Shown here in pieces: positions 47,095-59,685 of a stretch of DNA of 64,000 nucleotides. A program made the position numbers and the translations under genes. Below the pieces are notes generated by a model that saw only the letters and a program-made list of their open reading frames with translations, was not told the origin of the DNA and did not search any database. The first letter of the stretch is position 1. The number at the start of each line of letters is the position of its first letter. The DNA lies in the NCBI RefSeq assembly GCF_036850765.1, contig NC_089493.1, forward strand, positions 299,080,349 through 299,144,348. The letters are read 5' to 3'. The DNA is from Saccopteryx bilineata (taxonomy: Eukaryota > Chordata > Mammalia > Chiroptera > Emballonuridae).

Positions 47095-47839
47095 GGAAAA
47101 AATATCTCTACCTTTACCATGGAAGAACTTTCACACACACACACACACACCCGCTATACAACTATACAACCCTCCTTATTTCTGCATTCCTGATCTCCAA
47201 AAACTTGCCTCTTTGTTTATCAAGTTCCTACAGGCCTAGATGAGAGAAATCTCTAGAATTACCTACAGTCAAATGCTCCTACACTCCTATTCCCCAATAC
47301 CCCAAGGAGAACTTCATGAGGGAAATATCAAATAGGTAGGGATGACAGCAGGAAGAAGCTGCCCCTCAGCCCGAGAAGTTCCCTCCTGAATGTTCTCCAA
47401 ACCCCCTTCTTTTTAATATTCAGTCCTTCTAAAAACTTACACCAACAGATTCCCTGTCTCTACAAATCTCCACATGTCCTCCCATTTGAGAGGAACCAGA
47501 CCAGCACGTCTCATGAGGCTCATCCAGGAGACCATGTATCACCATGTCACTCTGTCCACTTGGCACTAGCAGCAAGCAACTAACTATTACCTTCGCAAAA
47601 TTATTTTACTTCCTCACTCAGGTTTTCGAGGACATCGCCTGGTTCAGACCTCACAGCATGGAAATTGATGACCTCCTTAACTGGATGGGGGACTTGGCTT
47701 GGCAAGGTTCCCTTCTTGAGTTCTCTCCAGAAGAAGCAATAATTTTCCACTTTTTTCTCCTTTCTCCTCATCACCCCTTATCATATATTATAAAATTAGT
47801 AACTGCCTTTCTTTTATATGTAACTACAGAGTTGAGAAA

Positions 47840-48209
47840 TGATAGATACGTGAATTCCAAACTGCCCTCTTGATGTTCCGCTTATCTGTCAGACCTCACC
47901 CTTACTGGACTATCATCGCCCCTGAGACAGAGGAATTCCAAAAAGCTGAGAATCCACCCCAAGGAGGGGCTCCGGACACAACAGGACTTTTGATTCAACA
48001 CCCACATGCTCCAAGCCCCCAAGGAGGAGCATTCGGACATACCAGGACTTTTGCCTCAGTATCCCCTCAGGCTCTCCCAAACACTGTATAACTCGCCCCT
48101 AGTCTGTAACTGGTGCTCTTCTCCCCAGGAGAAGTGCCCTGCAGGGTTCCTTTCTTCCTTTCAATAAAGCCTGTTACTCTGGTCTTTTGGACTCCCATGG
48201 ATTCCAACA
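47840..48209 (+). mobile_element. ERV-F2 3' LTR
   Basis: TGATAGATACGTG to ATTCCAACA, followed by GCATC (target duplication with 41669-41673). Differs from its 5' LTR at scattered sites, so the provirus is not recent. Confidence 0.95.
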
Positions 48210-48316
48210 GCATCTAATGTGAGATCCTCAAGCTGTATCAATAGCTCATATGGCCTTACTGGGGTCCCTGTAAAGATGGGACTATCCAACCTATTCATTT
48301 AAAAAACTTAATTCTT

Positions 48317-48496
48317 AAAGTTTTTATTTATTAATTTTAGAGAGAGAACACAGAGCAAGGTGGGGAGGAGCGGGAAGCATCCACTGGTAGTTGCTTCTCC
48401 TGTGTGCCTTGGCCAGCAGAGCTTGGGGTTTCTAACCAGCAACCTCAGCATTTCCAGCTCGATGCTTTCTCTACTGCACCACCACAGGTCAGGCTA
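48317..48496 (-). repeat. SINE A, reverse
   Basis: AAAGTTTTTATTTATTAATT start and CACCACAGGTCAGG end; followed at 48500-48690 by an older reverse tRNA SINE (AGCTACCCGGCCAGGGCT). Confidence 0.8.
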
Positions 48497-49059
48497 TTTA
48501 TTGATTTTAGAGAGCAAGAGGAAGGTGAGTGGGAGGAGACAGACAGAGGCCGAGAAAGAGAAACAATGATGTGTTGTTCCACTTATTTAAGCATTTAATA
48601 GTTGCTTCTGACATGTGTCCTGACCAGGGATCAAACCCACAACCTTTATATATTGGGAGGACACTCTAACCCACTGAGCTACCCGGCCAGGGCTCCACCC
48701 TATTCATTTTGTAAGTTAGCTCTCAATATGCCAATGTGGGTTATCTGTGTCCATAGCTAAGAACTGGGACACCTTCCAGTGCCTGATGACCTGGGCCTCC
48801 TTCACTCACTCCTGCCAGACTGGAACGCAGGGGACAATGAACTTCTGAGGACACAGTGGATTCCTGAAACGGGCCATCAAGCCTAGAAATACTTGAGCTT
48901 TCCTGCTGATTAAGCTTAAGCTCAATGGAATGCTGAAGCTTCTTCCTAAAACAGGCCTTCTTAGAATTATAAACTATAATGTGCTATTTCCTTACCTCTC
49001 TCTTTTCAACAATAGCCAGCTACCTGTCCTTGTAAACATAACAACCATTACTTGATAGA

Positions 49060-52000
49060 CACCAGACGGTGGCCACAGACAGACTCGGGACCCCAGACAC
49101 AGACCCTACGTTCCTCCACATAAACAACAGTCCCCAAACCAAAAGTAAGACCCTGGACTCTAAGCCCCAAACCAAACACTGTTCTCCAGACCCAAGTCAG
49201 ACCCTAGAACCCAAATGCTAGACACCAGAGACTGACACAAGATCTTGGACACCAGATGCCACACATTACATCTTATGACTAGAGCTGTGTGTGGGCCCCA
49301 CCCTGGAAACCAGGACATGGAGACACACACAGAGGGACCCCACACACCAGATGCCACAGAACTCAATACAGACCTCAGAGACTGAATCCACATCTGTAAC
49401 TGAGACCCCACAGCCGAACTCCAGACATGGAGCCAGACAACGCACCCAAGTTTCCACACGACAGATGCAGGAGCTGAACTGGATCCTCACAATGTAAACA
49501 CAGCCGGGACTCAATACAGAAAACTCATGACTCTGAGTCCAAGCAGCTAGCTCCTCAGATGTGTTTTCATGCTGCTAAATGAGGGAGCACTACATAATTC
49601 CACCAAACCCTACAAAAATTAACCCAAACAGCTGACAGTGAACAAAAATAACAGTAACCCCAGCTAGCAGAGGTCCACGTCTCAGCTGTAGCACTTTCCT
49701 GAAGTTAGTTTCTCATCCTTTCTCTTCACATGTCCAGCTCATCAATAGTGTGGGGGCCTGACCTGTGGTGGCGCAGTGGATAAAGCTTCGACCTGGAAAT
49801 GCTGAGGTCGCCAGTTCGAAACCCTGGGCTTGCCTGGTCAAGGCACATATGGGAGTTGATGCTTCTCTCTCTCTGTCTCTCCTCTCTCCCTCTCTGTCTC
49901 TCTCTCCTCTCTAAAAATAAATAAATAAAATTAAAAAAAATAAATTAAAAAAAATAGTGTGGGGGATAAAAAACAAACAAACAGGTTTTCCTATTACCTT
50001 ATAAGTCTCAATAGCTGTGGTAATAATCAAAGGAACTTAATCAGATGAACCAAAGCTCACCTTACCCCCTCCTAGAGATACCCAACATATAATACAAGCT
50101 CAAGGTGAATTCATATTCCAAAGAACACAAGACAGTGGGGTAACAGGGGTCCTCCCACAGGAAGAAGGCTCTGCCTCGTGAAGGTAAGGGGTCGTGCCCG
50201 TAAGCTCTGGGTCCAGGCATTGTGGAAGGGGTCTCGCCTGACACAGGGAGTCCTGTCACATTGGTTCTGTTCCCTGTGAGCATAGGAAACAGGCCCACCA
50301 GAGAGAAGGGGGTCCTGTCACATCAGCTCTGGAACCTGTGAGTGTGAGGAGAGGTCCCTCCCTGAGAGAGTAAGGAGGGCATCACGTCATTTTTGATCCA
50401 CGTGAGTGCAAGGAAAGGTCTTTCCCTGAGAGCACACAGCATCCCGTCACACATACTCTGTTATTTGACGGTGTGGAAGGGTCACAACTGAGAGAGTAGA
50501 GGGTCTGGGTTTGATCACATTGCCTCTGGTCCCTGTGATGTTAAAAGGGGGTCCTACCACAGGAGTCATGGTACAGCAGTGTTGGGTCTTCTGACTGGTG
50601 TGGGGCCCCACCTGGGAGGGGGTAAGGTGAGGTTTGGATTTTGTCTCCGTGGAGAAGAGTCCCACCTGGGAGAGTGGTGAGCTTTCTCCCACACACTTTA
50701 GTTCCTACCATTATGGAGACACAGACATCCAGAGCTGGGGGTGATGGGAGGCGCCTTGGACATTCACTGTGTCCCTGCAACATGACAAAGGCAGATGCTC
50801 CGTAAATGGGTGCTGTTCCCATGGTGCACACTAGCTGCTTTTGTGAAAGAGAGAGGGACAGACAAGAAGGGAGAGATGAGAAGCATCAAGTCTTAGTTAT
50901 AGCACCTTAGTTGTTCATTGATTGCTTTCTCATATGTGCCTTGACGGGGGGGGGGGGAGGGGGCTACAGCAGAGTGAGTGACCCTTTGCTCAAGCCAGCA
51001 ACCTTGGGCTCAAATCAGATAAGCGCATGCTCAAGCCGGGGACCTTGGGTTTTGAACCTGGGTCCTCGGCGGCCAAGTCAGACACTCTACCCACTATGCC
51101 ACCGCCTGGTCATAAGAGCTCTTTTTAGCACTTTCAACTTTTTAAAGTTCTCGTAGATATTTTACCCAAGGCCATTTCAGAACCTATTGGTTTCCACTAT
51201 TCTTTTTGCCAAAAATGGGGAACCCAGGCTGGGGTTCTTGAGCCCGCAGCTCAGTGGGAGGAGACGGAAGCAGGTTTAGAGTGTTTCCTGTCAGCGTGCA
51301 GCTGCGTGTGTGCAGGGTTCCACTCAGACAGTGTGGAGAGTCCAGTTACATTGGTTCTGCCTCCTCAGAGTGTGGCCAGGGGTCTTTCTGAGGAAGTCTG
51401 TCTGCACCTCTCAGCCCAGCACTCTCTGTGCAACTCGTACACCAGATGTCAGACATGTGGATCCAGGGAACAAACCTATCAGGACCTTTGTTTTGTCACC
51501 TGTAGAAGTTGTCACTTTCATAGTTTACAACACGCTTTGTAGAAAACCTTGGCTTCAGACTCGGCTCTGCCGCCTAAAAGCCTGTGAGGTTGGACCTCGC
51601 CGTACTTACGTGAACTGGTGTGAGCAGAATTAGTGTGCTCCCAGATATGGTATGCAGTCCAGCTGATGGACTCACTAAAAGTGGTCCAATCAGAATGACA
51701 CTCCTACTTTAGAACCTGAGACGTGTAGCCCAGAACTACCCTCACAGGCTGGCTGTACCTATTCCCCACGCCTGCTCACCCCCAGCCCCCTCCACTCATG
51801 TGATATGCCCTGGACCACATCACTAACTTTGTCTGGGTTCTGATAGGTGGACAGAAATATAACGCATAGCCACTGACAGACACCACACCCAAAGTGAAAG
51901 AACAGGTGGGAAAATCGGTATTCAACGACAGCCTCGATTTCTTTGTTGCTTCCTGTGCCATCTCACCTCAAGCACTCACTACGCCCACAGGGAGGTGACG

Positions 52001-52270
52001 GAGGAACAGGACTTCTTACTCCACAGACAGGGGAAAACCGAGCCTCCTCAGAGCCCCTACACCTTCTCCTTCCTTCCTTCCTCCCTTTGGGGAGGTTTCA
52101 CACTCAACCATACAGGAGAGGGGGTCACTCCAGACCTGACCCACTCAACGTGTCCTTAGCATAACCCCCGGAATGTTAACATTCTCCCTTGTAGCAACAC
52201 GCTGACACACGAAGAACATGTAAAACACTGTGGTCCCACGAAGTCATCAGTGGATGAAGTTTCAGATTCG
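49060..52270. repeat. Right-hand segmental-duplication block (partner of 0.14-10.0 kb)
   Basis: Colinear with the left-hand block: 49087-49219 with 144-277, 49222-49262 with 1633-1687, 49263-50840 with 3727-5230, 51300-51400 with 5105-5200, 51430-51960 with 6880-7430, and 51960-52260 with 9690-9995. Because the LTR elements and the env ERV are absent here, it supplies empty sites for them. SINE A at 49757-49953 (ATAGTGTGGGGG duplicated) is specific to this side. No PRDM9 finger sequence is present at its end. Confidence 0.8.
50836..51116 (-). repeat. SINE C, reverse, first copy of a local tandem duplication
   Basis: GTTCATTGATTGCTTTCTCA and CACCGCCTGGTCATAAGAGC. The SINE plus about 160 bp of following unique DNA (to about 51285, ending GCAGCTCAGTGGGAGGAGAC) is repeated at 52420-52850. 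Confidence 0.85.
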
Positions 52271-52419
52271 TCCTCCCTCCTCTGACGGTACTTCCTAGAT
52301 TTGAGGCAGGGGAGGTGAGGGCACCCCACGCCCAGTCTCCATCACCATCTATCTCTCTCTCCCCTCCTCTCCCCCACCTCCTTCCCTCCTGCAGTCCCCC
52401 GCCCTCTGCTGTGTCTAAG

Positions 52420-52850
52420 AGCTGTTTTTGTGTGAGAGATAGGGACAGACAAGGGAGAGAGATGAGAAGCACCAATTCTTCGTTGCAGCACCTTAGTTGT
52501 TCATTGATTGCTTTCTCATGTGCCTTGACCGCAGGGTGTTACAGCAGACCGAGTGACCCCTTGCTCAAGCCAGCGACCTTGGGCTCAATCTGGTGAACTT
52601 TGCTCAAACCAGAAGAGCCCGCGCTCAAGCCAGCGACCTTGGGTTTTGAACCTGGGTCCTCGGCAGCCAAGTCAAACACTACCCACTGCGCCACCGCCTG
52701 ATCATAAGAGCTGTTTTTAGCCTGTTCAACTTTTTTTTAATCCTCTTATTTTACCCAAGGCCATTTCAAAACTTACTGGTTCCCACTATTCTTTTGCCAA
52801 AAACGGAGAACCCAGGCTGGGGTTCTTGAGCCCGCAGCTCAGTGGGAGGA
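52420..52850 (-). repeat. Second copy: SINE C plus 160 bp
   Basis: Matches 50836-51285, including TTTTACCCAAGGCCATTTCA and GAACCCAGGCTGGGGTTCTT. Since the same SINE and flank occur in both, one is a duplicate of the other. Confidence 0.85.
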
Positions 52851-53366
52851 GACTGTCTCTGCCCTTGAGGGTCTGTGTCTGTGACAAAGAATGAGGCAGA
52901 TTTAGACCCATTAACAAAATAAAGTGTCCCCGACTTTCTGCATGCACAAAAGACCTGAGCAGTGAGCACAGAGCTGGTGTGCTTGTTAGACAAGTGACCT
53001 TACCTGGGAGCCTGTGATGGGGCAGAGAGGCTCCAGACGGGGCACTAAATGGTGGACAACTACTCAGGGCACGCATGTGGTGCCCAGGACATCGTGGGGT
53101 GACAGGGACACACATGGGGTGATGGGACTTGGGAGTGATACATGACTCGTCAGAGCACCTTGGGTGTGTAGTGTGCTTACTCTTTTTCAAGTGTCCTTAC
53201 CTTCGGGTGTCCTCACTCCAGTATTTCTGAGGACACAAGTGCTCTTTGGGACAAGTTCAATGACCTCCACTGGGTGTGGGGTGGAAGTGGACGCAGGTGA
53301 AGGGGTGGCCCTGTGTCCTCACCTCACCAGGGGTCATTGTACTCGTCCCTGCTCCCGTCTTGTTTA

Positions 53367-53815
53367 GATTTTCCCTGAGACAAAGTCGATCCTGCCAACG
53401 GGTTACCTTTTCCTCTGGACTGGACCCGGATCGTGGGGACAGACTGCCCGGGGGGGGTCCGTGTGTGTGGGGGGAGGTTTTCTCTGAGACAAAGTCGACC
53501 CTGCCAACGGGTCACCTTTACCTCTGGACTGGACCCGGATCGTGGGGACAGACTGCCCCGGGGGGGGGGGGGTCCGTGTGTGTGGGGGGAGGTTTTCTCT
53601 GAGACAAAGTCGACCCTGCCAACGGGTCACCTTTTCCTCTGGACTGGACCCGGATCGTGGGGACAGACTGCCCGGGGGAGGGGGGTCCGTGTGGGGGGAG
53701 ATTTTCCCTGAGACCAAGTCGACCCTGCCAACGGGTCACCTTTTCCTCTGGACCCGGATCGTGGGGACAGACTGCCCGGGGGGGGGTGTGTGGTCCGTGT
53801 GTGGGGGGAGGTTTG
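53367..53815. repeat. Minisatellite, four units of about 112 bp
   Basis: Each unit has CCTGAGACAAAGTCGACCCT, GCCAACGGGTCACCTTTTCC, CGGATCGTGGGGACAGACTG and then a variable poly(G) run. Units differ mostly in the G run and small indels. It produces long artefactual ORFs on both strands. 52851-53366 holds no recognisable gene. Confidence 0.95.
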
Positions 53816-56376
53816 GGTGCAGCCACCATGAGTGAGGGGATCTGGGTTCCTGCCAAGCCCAGGTGCTGAGGAACCCTTTGGAGGAGGACGTGGTGGAAAC
53901 GAAGACAAAACCTGCTGCAGAAACAATGCTGACCCCCTAACACCACAAACACCCCAACAGAGCCTCCCCCATGAAGGGTGAAGCTGTCTGCAGCCTCACA
54001 GCCAGTGGGTGGGGTGGGGTGGTAAGAGCTCAGACATTTTCCATAAACAGCTGGGGCCAAATTAATGAGCCACGAATACCCCAGAGGAACCACAGGCCTC
54101 CTTCCGACCCCATCGCTGGACCCTGGAAACACGCAGAGCCAAGAACAGCCCCCAGGGAAAACCATCACTGGTGGGTCGGTCACCCTCTCACACCTGCACT
54201 GGGACGCCCCTCGCTGCTGTCTCAGACGAAGGTCCCAGGGACAAAGGTGACACGTGTGCCCGAGGTTCCCTGTGGCCAGCAGGCTGGGCAAGGCCAGGAG
54301 GGCCGAGGGGAGCTCCCTGCCCAGCGCGGAGGTTCTGGCCGCAAGCGGTCCTCAGGCGGCAGGGGCGCGAGCAGGCGACCGCGGGAGCAGCTGGGAGCCG
54401 GGGGAGGCGGCACGGAGAAACAGCACCCTCCCCCCCGAAATCCAGGAAAAGACGGGGTTGGTGAGCCCCGGGGACGGTCCCGTAAGTGACGCTCAGCGTC
54501 CCGAAATCTGAGACAGAGGGCTCTCCTGGACGGGGTAGCTCCGTCCACCGCTAACCCTGTAAGCGTCTCCTTCGCAAAGCCGGCCCTGTCCCCGAACCCC
54601 CAAGCCCCGAAACCGTGGCTGCAGGCTCGGGGACTTCGCGCAGAGGCATCCAAGCAGGCAGCGGGGAAGATGTTCACAGTGGGGTGGGGGGAGGAGAGGA
54701 CGGAGCCCCAGGGGAACCGGGGAGGTGGGGGCCGTGGGAGGAAATCAGGAACCCCCCCCCGGAAGAGGTTCTACCTCTTTTTCCGGGGTGGGGGGGCAGA
54801 CCGCATTTGGACTCACTCCCCCCTGCATGGCTCCTCTAGGTCCCGAGAACCGGAGACGAGTGACTGACAGGGAGACAGACGGGGTGACAACCTGGCCGGG
54901 GTGGGGCGGGTCTCAGCAGCCCCTGATCTGGTCCGCAGGGCACCCGGAGGTCCCGGGCTGTCTCGCCCTCAGCCCCCATATGGGGGAGCGGTTACCGCGG
55001 CCAACGCTGGGGACACCGTGCAGCTGACCGGCTCACCTGGCCTTGCTACGTGCCCCGGCCCCTTGGCCTCAGCCCACCCAGGACGGACACAACCCAAGCG
55101 CTACCCACCGCCCCAGGAACGCTGAGGGTCCCCCAACAGCCGAGAACGCCGAGCTACAGGGGAGCCCTGTGTGTGTATGGGGTGGGGGGCTGATTCTGTC
55201 CTCAGCTCCGCAGTCACAAATGTCCTGCACAAAGCGGTTGGCCCCCAGCCCGGAAGTCTCCGCAGAGGTAACCACAGAACCCCCCACCTTTCTAACCCTG
55301 AGCTTCCCGTCCCGCAGACCCGGTCAGAGCACAGCCCGCTGCCCAGGCTGACACAAAGGACAGGACAGGCGGCGGGTTCCAGAAGGTCCAAGGTGGACAA
55401 GACGTCACAGAGGGGAGACGTTAACAGTGTCCAACAGCAACGTCCCTCTGGGGCACTGGGCTGTCCTGGGGGAGGGGGGCTCTGGGCAGAGTGGCCTGGG
55501 GGAGGGGCCGATGGGCCTGAGCTGACTGGACAGAGGAGGCGGCTGTGGGGAGTGGGTGGGCAGCAGTATGTCCCCGAGACCACAGCTGCCCTGAGACACC
55601 TGCAGCCTGCAGCTCGGAGGACGGGTGCCTAGAACTGAGGTATGACTGCATCCCAAAAACCTGCACCGAGCCGCCCCAAATGTCCCTCCCGTCCCATTCA
55701 CTGCTGGGTCCTGTCCTCTCGCCGGGGAGGGACATGGGGGCTCAAGGTACTTTGTTGACTGGACAGCCCACTGAGCCAGAGAGAGAAGTGGGGAGGGAGG
55801 AGGGTGAGGGACCCCTGCTGGATCCCGGTCACCTCGTGTCTGGTCAGCGATGGGGCTGAGGAAGTCCGCAGGATGAGACCTGCCCAGGAAATTATTTCCC
55901 CCACTCAGGCGGCACACCATGCTGGGGTCTGGGACAAGGGCCACTCAGGGCTGGGAGGGCTGGACACTTCAGGAAAGGGCGTAAACACTTCCAGAACCGC
56001 TGCTCAGAGATCACAGACCCGGGCTCTGGGCACAAAGCCACCAGAGGACTGGGAAGAAGGCTTGTTTGCTCTGGCCTGGGGCCCACAGAGTGGGGTCGGG
56101 CCTTCAGGTCACCCTGTTCTCTGACCCCTGACCTGTGGTCACACGCAGGACAGCCGCCTTCCCCATCCCCTGTCCTGTGACCATGGGGTCTCATGGCCAC
56201 AGCCGGGCATCCTGACACCCCCAAGAGAGTCTGTTCCCCACACACTGGAGGCTGTGAGGGCCATGGGTCCCCCTTCCAGCTGGGCAGTGCTGTCTCCACA
56301 GTGGGGTCCTGCTCTGGACTTAGGGGTTGCAGGGCTGTTCTGGGTGGGGGCCCTTCCTCCTCCCCTTCCCAGGAGT
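53816..56376. other. GC-rich DNA, CpG-rich around 54.25-55.1 kb; no gene recognised
   Basis: Many overlapping ORFs arise because GC-rich DNA has few stops. None has a domain I recognise or matching splice sites. The CpG-dense part could be a promoter, without a visible first exon. Confidence 0.4.
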
Positions 56377-56521
56377 GGGTGTTCCCAGCGTCCAGTGGAG
56401 GTCCCCGGGAGTGTTCTCGAAAGTGCCTGAGTCTGAGGAGGGAGACCAGAGCGGAGTAGAGGCCCAGCTGGAAACTCTGCTGGAGGGACGGAGGCTGGAG
56501 GAGCTGAGTGAGGTCCGCAGA
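56377..56521 (+). CDS. Possible orphan exon
   Basis: Preceded by a pyrimidine tract and CCCTTCCCAG, and followed by GCAGAG/GTGAGTGAGG. The frame stays open and reads a charged stretch (SGVEAQLETLLEGRRLEE) that could form a helix. No neighbouring exon of the same gene is recognised; it may be chance. Confidence 0.2.
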
Positions 56522-57647
56522 GGTGAGTGAGGTCCTCTGAGGTGAGGGACTGAGGCCCCACAGGAAGTCAAGCCGACAGGCACAGCATGGTCCCCATGGG
56601 GCCCCCTCTCCTGTCACTCAGGCTCTGCCTGGACCTGGACCCCAGGGACCCCACGGGTGGCAGGGTGTGAACCTCCTGGGCTCAGAACTGCTGACCCAGG
56701 GGACTGGGGCCCTGACAAGCCCCGTGGGGCTCAGGGCTGCTGACCTGGGGGAGGACTCAGCACCCAGCTGCCCTGTCCCTGCTGCCTGTGGGCAGGGCTT
56801 CCTGGACTGGCGGTGCTGTGAGTGTCTGGGTACCTGGTGAGGACCAGGGCAGGAATCACTGCATCACCTGCACTGTATGTCCCTATTTCCTGTGTACCTA
56901 ACACTCTGGTGACCACAGGCGTGCGGGGGACCCCACATCGTCCCACAGCCTGGGCGCTGCTGCCTCCTCAGGCCCACAGCCTGGGTCCCAGGACCTCGAC
57001 AGTCACGGAAGTACCTCCTTTGTGTACGTGGCTTTCCCAAGCCAGGGGCTCTCGTTTGCAGACAAAGGGTGGACCCCAGCCACGGTTTCACGTCACTTCC
57101 GTCCTGGAAGGGATGTCAATCCTTGTGCAGCTCCTGCTAGGGAACATTCATCCTAAAGGCAAGGGCACCAGACGTTACGGTGTCTCAGCACAAACCCAGC
57201 TCGGGCCCTGCTGGACTGGATTCTCTTTGGGGTCAACTCAGCCATTTCCCACAAGACAGACCTGCTCACGCTTCAGGGGCCAGGATGCTGTTGTGTCACC
57301 AAGGCCCTGAGACTCTGAGGTGGGAACCACGTGCTGGGACATCAGGCCATGGCTCAGCCTGGTCGGGCACAGCAGACCAGGTGTCAGGGCCGCATGCTGG
57401 GACGACTCACGGTGTCTCTGACGTAGCGACTGTCACCCCCTGCACACCCACATTTCCCTCAGTCGTGCCTGAGCCAGGAACCATCCACAGCAGTGACTTC
57501 CTCCCAGAGAACAACGAACTCATGTGAAACTCGGCTTTGACACAGATTTTTGTGGTCAGACAACCCAGGCATTGAGAACATGAAGGGCTTCAGAAATGTG
57601 AACTGTGTCCGGGTCCCGGGGAGCTATTTTTAAACATGGAATTGTTG

Positions 57648-57860
57648 CCTGACATGTGGTGGCGCAGTGGGTAAAGCGTTGACCTGGAAATGCTGAGGTC
57701 GCAGGTTCAAAACCCTGGGCTTGCCTGGTCAAGGCACATATGGGAGTTGATGCTTCCTGCTCCTCCCCCTCTTCTCTCTCCTCTCTCTCTCTCTCTCTCT
57801 CCCTCTCTCTCCTTTCTAAAATGAATAAATAAAATTAAAAAATAAATAAATAAACATGGA
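57648..57860 (+). repeat. SINE A
   Basis: TGCCTGACATGTGGTGGCGC head; AAACATGGAATTGT duplicated on both sides. Confidence 0.95.
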
Positions 57861-59562
57861 ATTGTGCCCTCCTTCCTCCCATTTATCTTTGATTTATAGA
57901 GTTCTGAGGTTCACAATACCTTCAGCCTCCCAGGGGCCATGAACCAAAGGTCTGCATGTAATTGTAAGGATGACTCCTCCAGACTTTTTGTTAAAGGGAT
58001 GTGTTCTTCCAGCAGGACATTCCGGGCAAACTGACTTCCAGTCTGTGGGCAGGGACTGCCACTATGAAGCCACTCAATAAATGTTTGTGAAGGAGCCACC
58101 AGGCACATGCTGACCTGGGCTCTCTCTCTCAAAACACTCCCTCCTCAGACACATGGTGGGCACCCTCTGGTCTGCCCAGCCCAGACCACCTTCCCCCAAT
58201 GACACAACAGCCTCCATTCCTGCCTTTTCCCCTCCCTCCCTCCCACTTGCTGTTGTTCTCAGGGTCGGGGCTCCTGTGGGCCCAGTGGACCCTGTAACCG
58301 GGAGGGGACAAGACTGTCAGTGGTGCAGAGTGGTCTTGCACCTGTTCTCCCCCACACGAAGCCCAACGCTTCCTCTCTGGGGCCCCGAGACCCCAACCTC
58401 ATTCTCCTCCTTGTGGCCCCACTGAGCTGGGCCCCCGCAATGCTGTCAGGACCAGGCAGTGGGCCAGGCTGTGCCTGAGGCAGCCCTGGGGTGAGCTCTC
58501 TCCTCCTCGACTCCAGGAGTGAGGACAGGGGTGCCGGCCATGGGGTACCAAGAGGAGAACCAGCCCGAGAATAGAACCCCCACCCAGCCCCGTCTCCCCA
58601 GCCAGGGAGGAAGTGGCCTGCAGCAGATGAAGCCGGAACTGGACGGGCGGGTGTGGGCAGCAGCCGGGAGAGGACGTGAGGCAGCCTGCAAAGGGACAGT
58701 GCTGCCCCCAGGTGGCCGCCGGCTGCAGCGCACTAGGCAGGACCTCAGGACCCGGAGGGCACCCCAGGAGGAGTTCTCCACCCCGTCAGAGCCTTGATGA
58801 GCGTGGTCTTTCCTGGACGGTGGTACAAGGACACTCGCTGCAGGAAGGGCCCTCACATATCCCTCACGTCCACTGGGGCGACACAGCAGGCACAAGTCCT
58901 TGTGGTGAGGTTTGTCCTGGGAGGTAGCAGTATGTACGTGTATGTTATGCCTCTTTAGGCCTGGAAGAACCCTCAGCTTGGGTTTTGAGGGAAGTCACCC
59001 TCTTTTGCACACAGACCACAACTCCTTGAGGGTGGGGAGCTGGCTGTGCCCCTTGGGAGGGGCTGGACCTCCGGGTGCTCAGCAGATGCTGAGTGAGAAA
59101 CAGAGGACAGAACGGGTGCTGCCCATTTACCCACGGTGCCCAGGACTGCAGGGCTCTGGGCCCCTCCAGGACACCCGGGGTTCTGACTGTACCTAACGAT
59201 TCAGTCAGCACGCGGTCTGATGAACGCCACGACGCACCATGATGCCTGCCCCACTTCACACGACCCGAGTGCTTCTGTCGTCTGCAAGGGTGTCTGCTAG
59301 ACTTAAAACGTGAAGTGTTCTCCGAGTTCGAACCCATCCGTAAGCGAGGGCGTCCACCCCGCTGTGGGGAGCTCGGCAGACACACCCCTACGTGACCGCT
59401 GCTGTGGGCCTGACAAGCCCGGGGCACTCGGCTCACGGTCGGTCTGCTCCTGCCCTCCGGCGGCCTCGGTGACCACCAGCCCCTTCGTCTTTGCGAGTGG
59501 GCTCCCTTCACACACACCGGCCCAGCACGGAGGCCCCCACGTCTAACGTGTCGCCCACTCAC
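57861..59562. other. No gene recognised where GTPBP6 3' exons would be expected
   Basis: The - strand was searched for the sequence following the P-loop of GTPBP6 (switch and G3-G5 motifs such as DTIGF) and none was seen back to 53 kb. The remaining unique, GC-rich DNA has no supported exon. Confidence 0.45.
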
Positions 59563-59685
59563 CACTGTTGGTGTAGCCCACCACAGAGACCACCGGGAAC
59601 TCCCGCAGCCGCTCCAGGGCCTTCCGAATTTTCATCTCCTCCGCCCTCATGAGATGCTGCTGCTGCAGCTGCACCAATGACTCTC
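59563..59685 (-). CDS. GTPBP6: GTPBP6 exon carrying the start of the G domain
   Basis: Reading the - strand: acceptor GTGTTTAG, donor ACAGTG/GTGAGT. It encodes ESLVQLQQQHLMRAEEMK, a helical linker, then REFPVVSVVGYTNSG, the first half of the P-loop (G1) of an HflX-type GTPase; the Lys-Thr would come from the next exon. Phase fits the exon at 60466. GTPBP6 is a mitochondrial GTPase acting on the mitoribosome. Confidence 0.92.

Larger units (their letters stand above)
42046..47839 (+). mobile_element. ERV-F2 internal region: class I ERV with tRNA-Phe primer site
   Basis: The primer site at 42048-42065 (TGGTGCCGAAACCCGGGA) is complementary to the 3' end of tRNA-Phe, hence ERV-F-like. The gag start is at 42126 (MGSGSSS, a myristoylation-type start) with a stop 20 codons on. 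A matrix-domain segment lies near 42590-42830. Reverse-transcriptase scraps lie near 43620-44190, the integrase end near 46140 and an env signal ORF at 46840. All frames are broken. Inserted later: SINE A (-) 44398-44575, SINE B (+) 44624-45000, SINE B (-) 45659-46055, a 5S rRNA scrap, and an AC microsatellite near 47133-47150. Confidence 0.92.

Noticed and set aside
53518..54291. 257-codon and similar ORFs across the 112-bp minisatellite
   Set aside because: Open frames arise from the repeat's composition. They contain no domain and shift with the poly(G) length.
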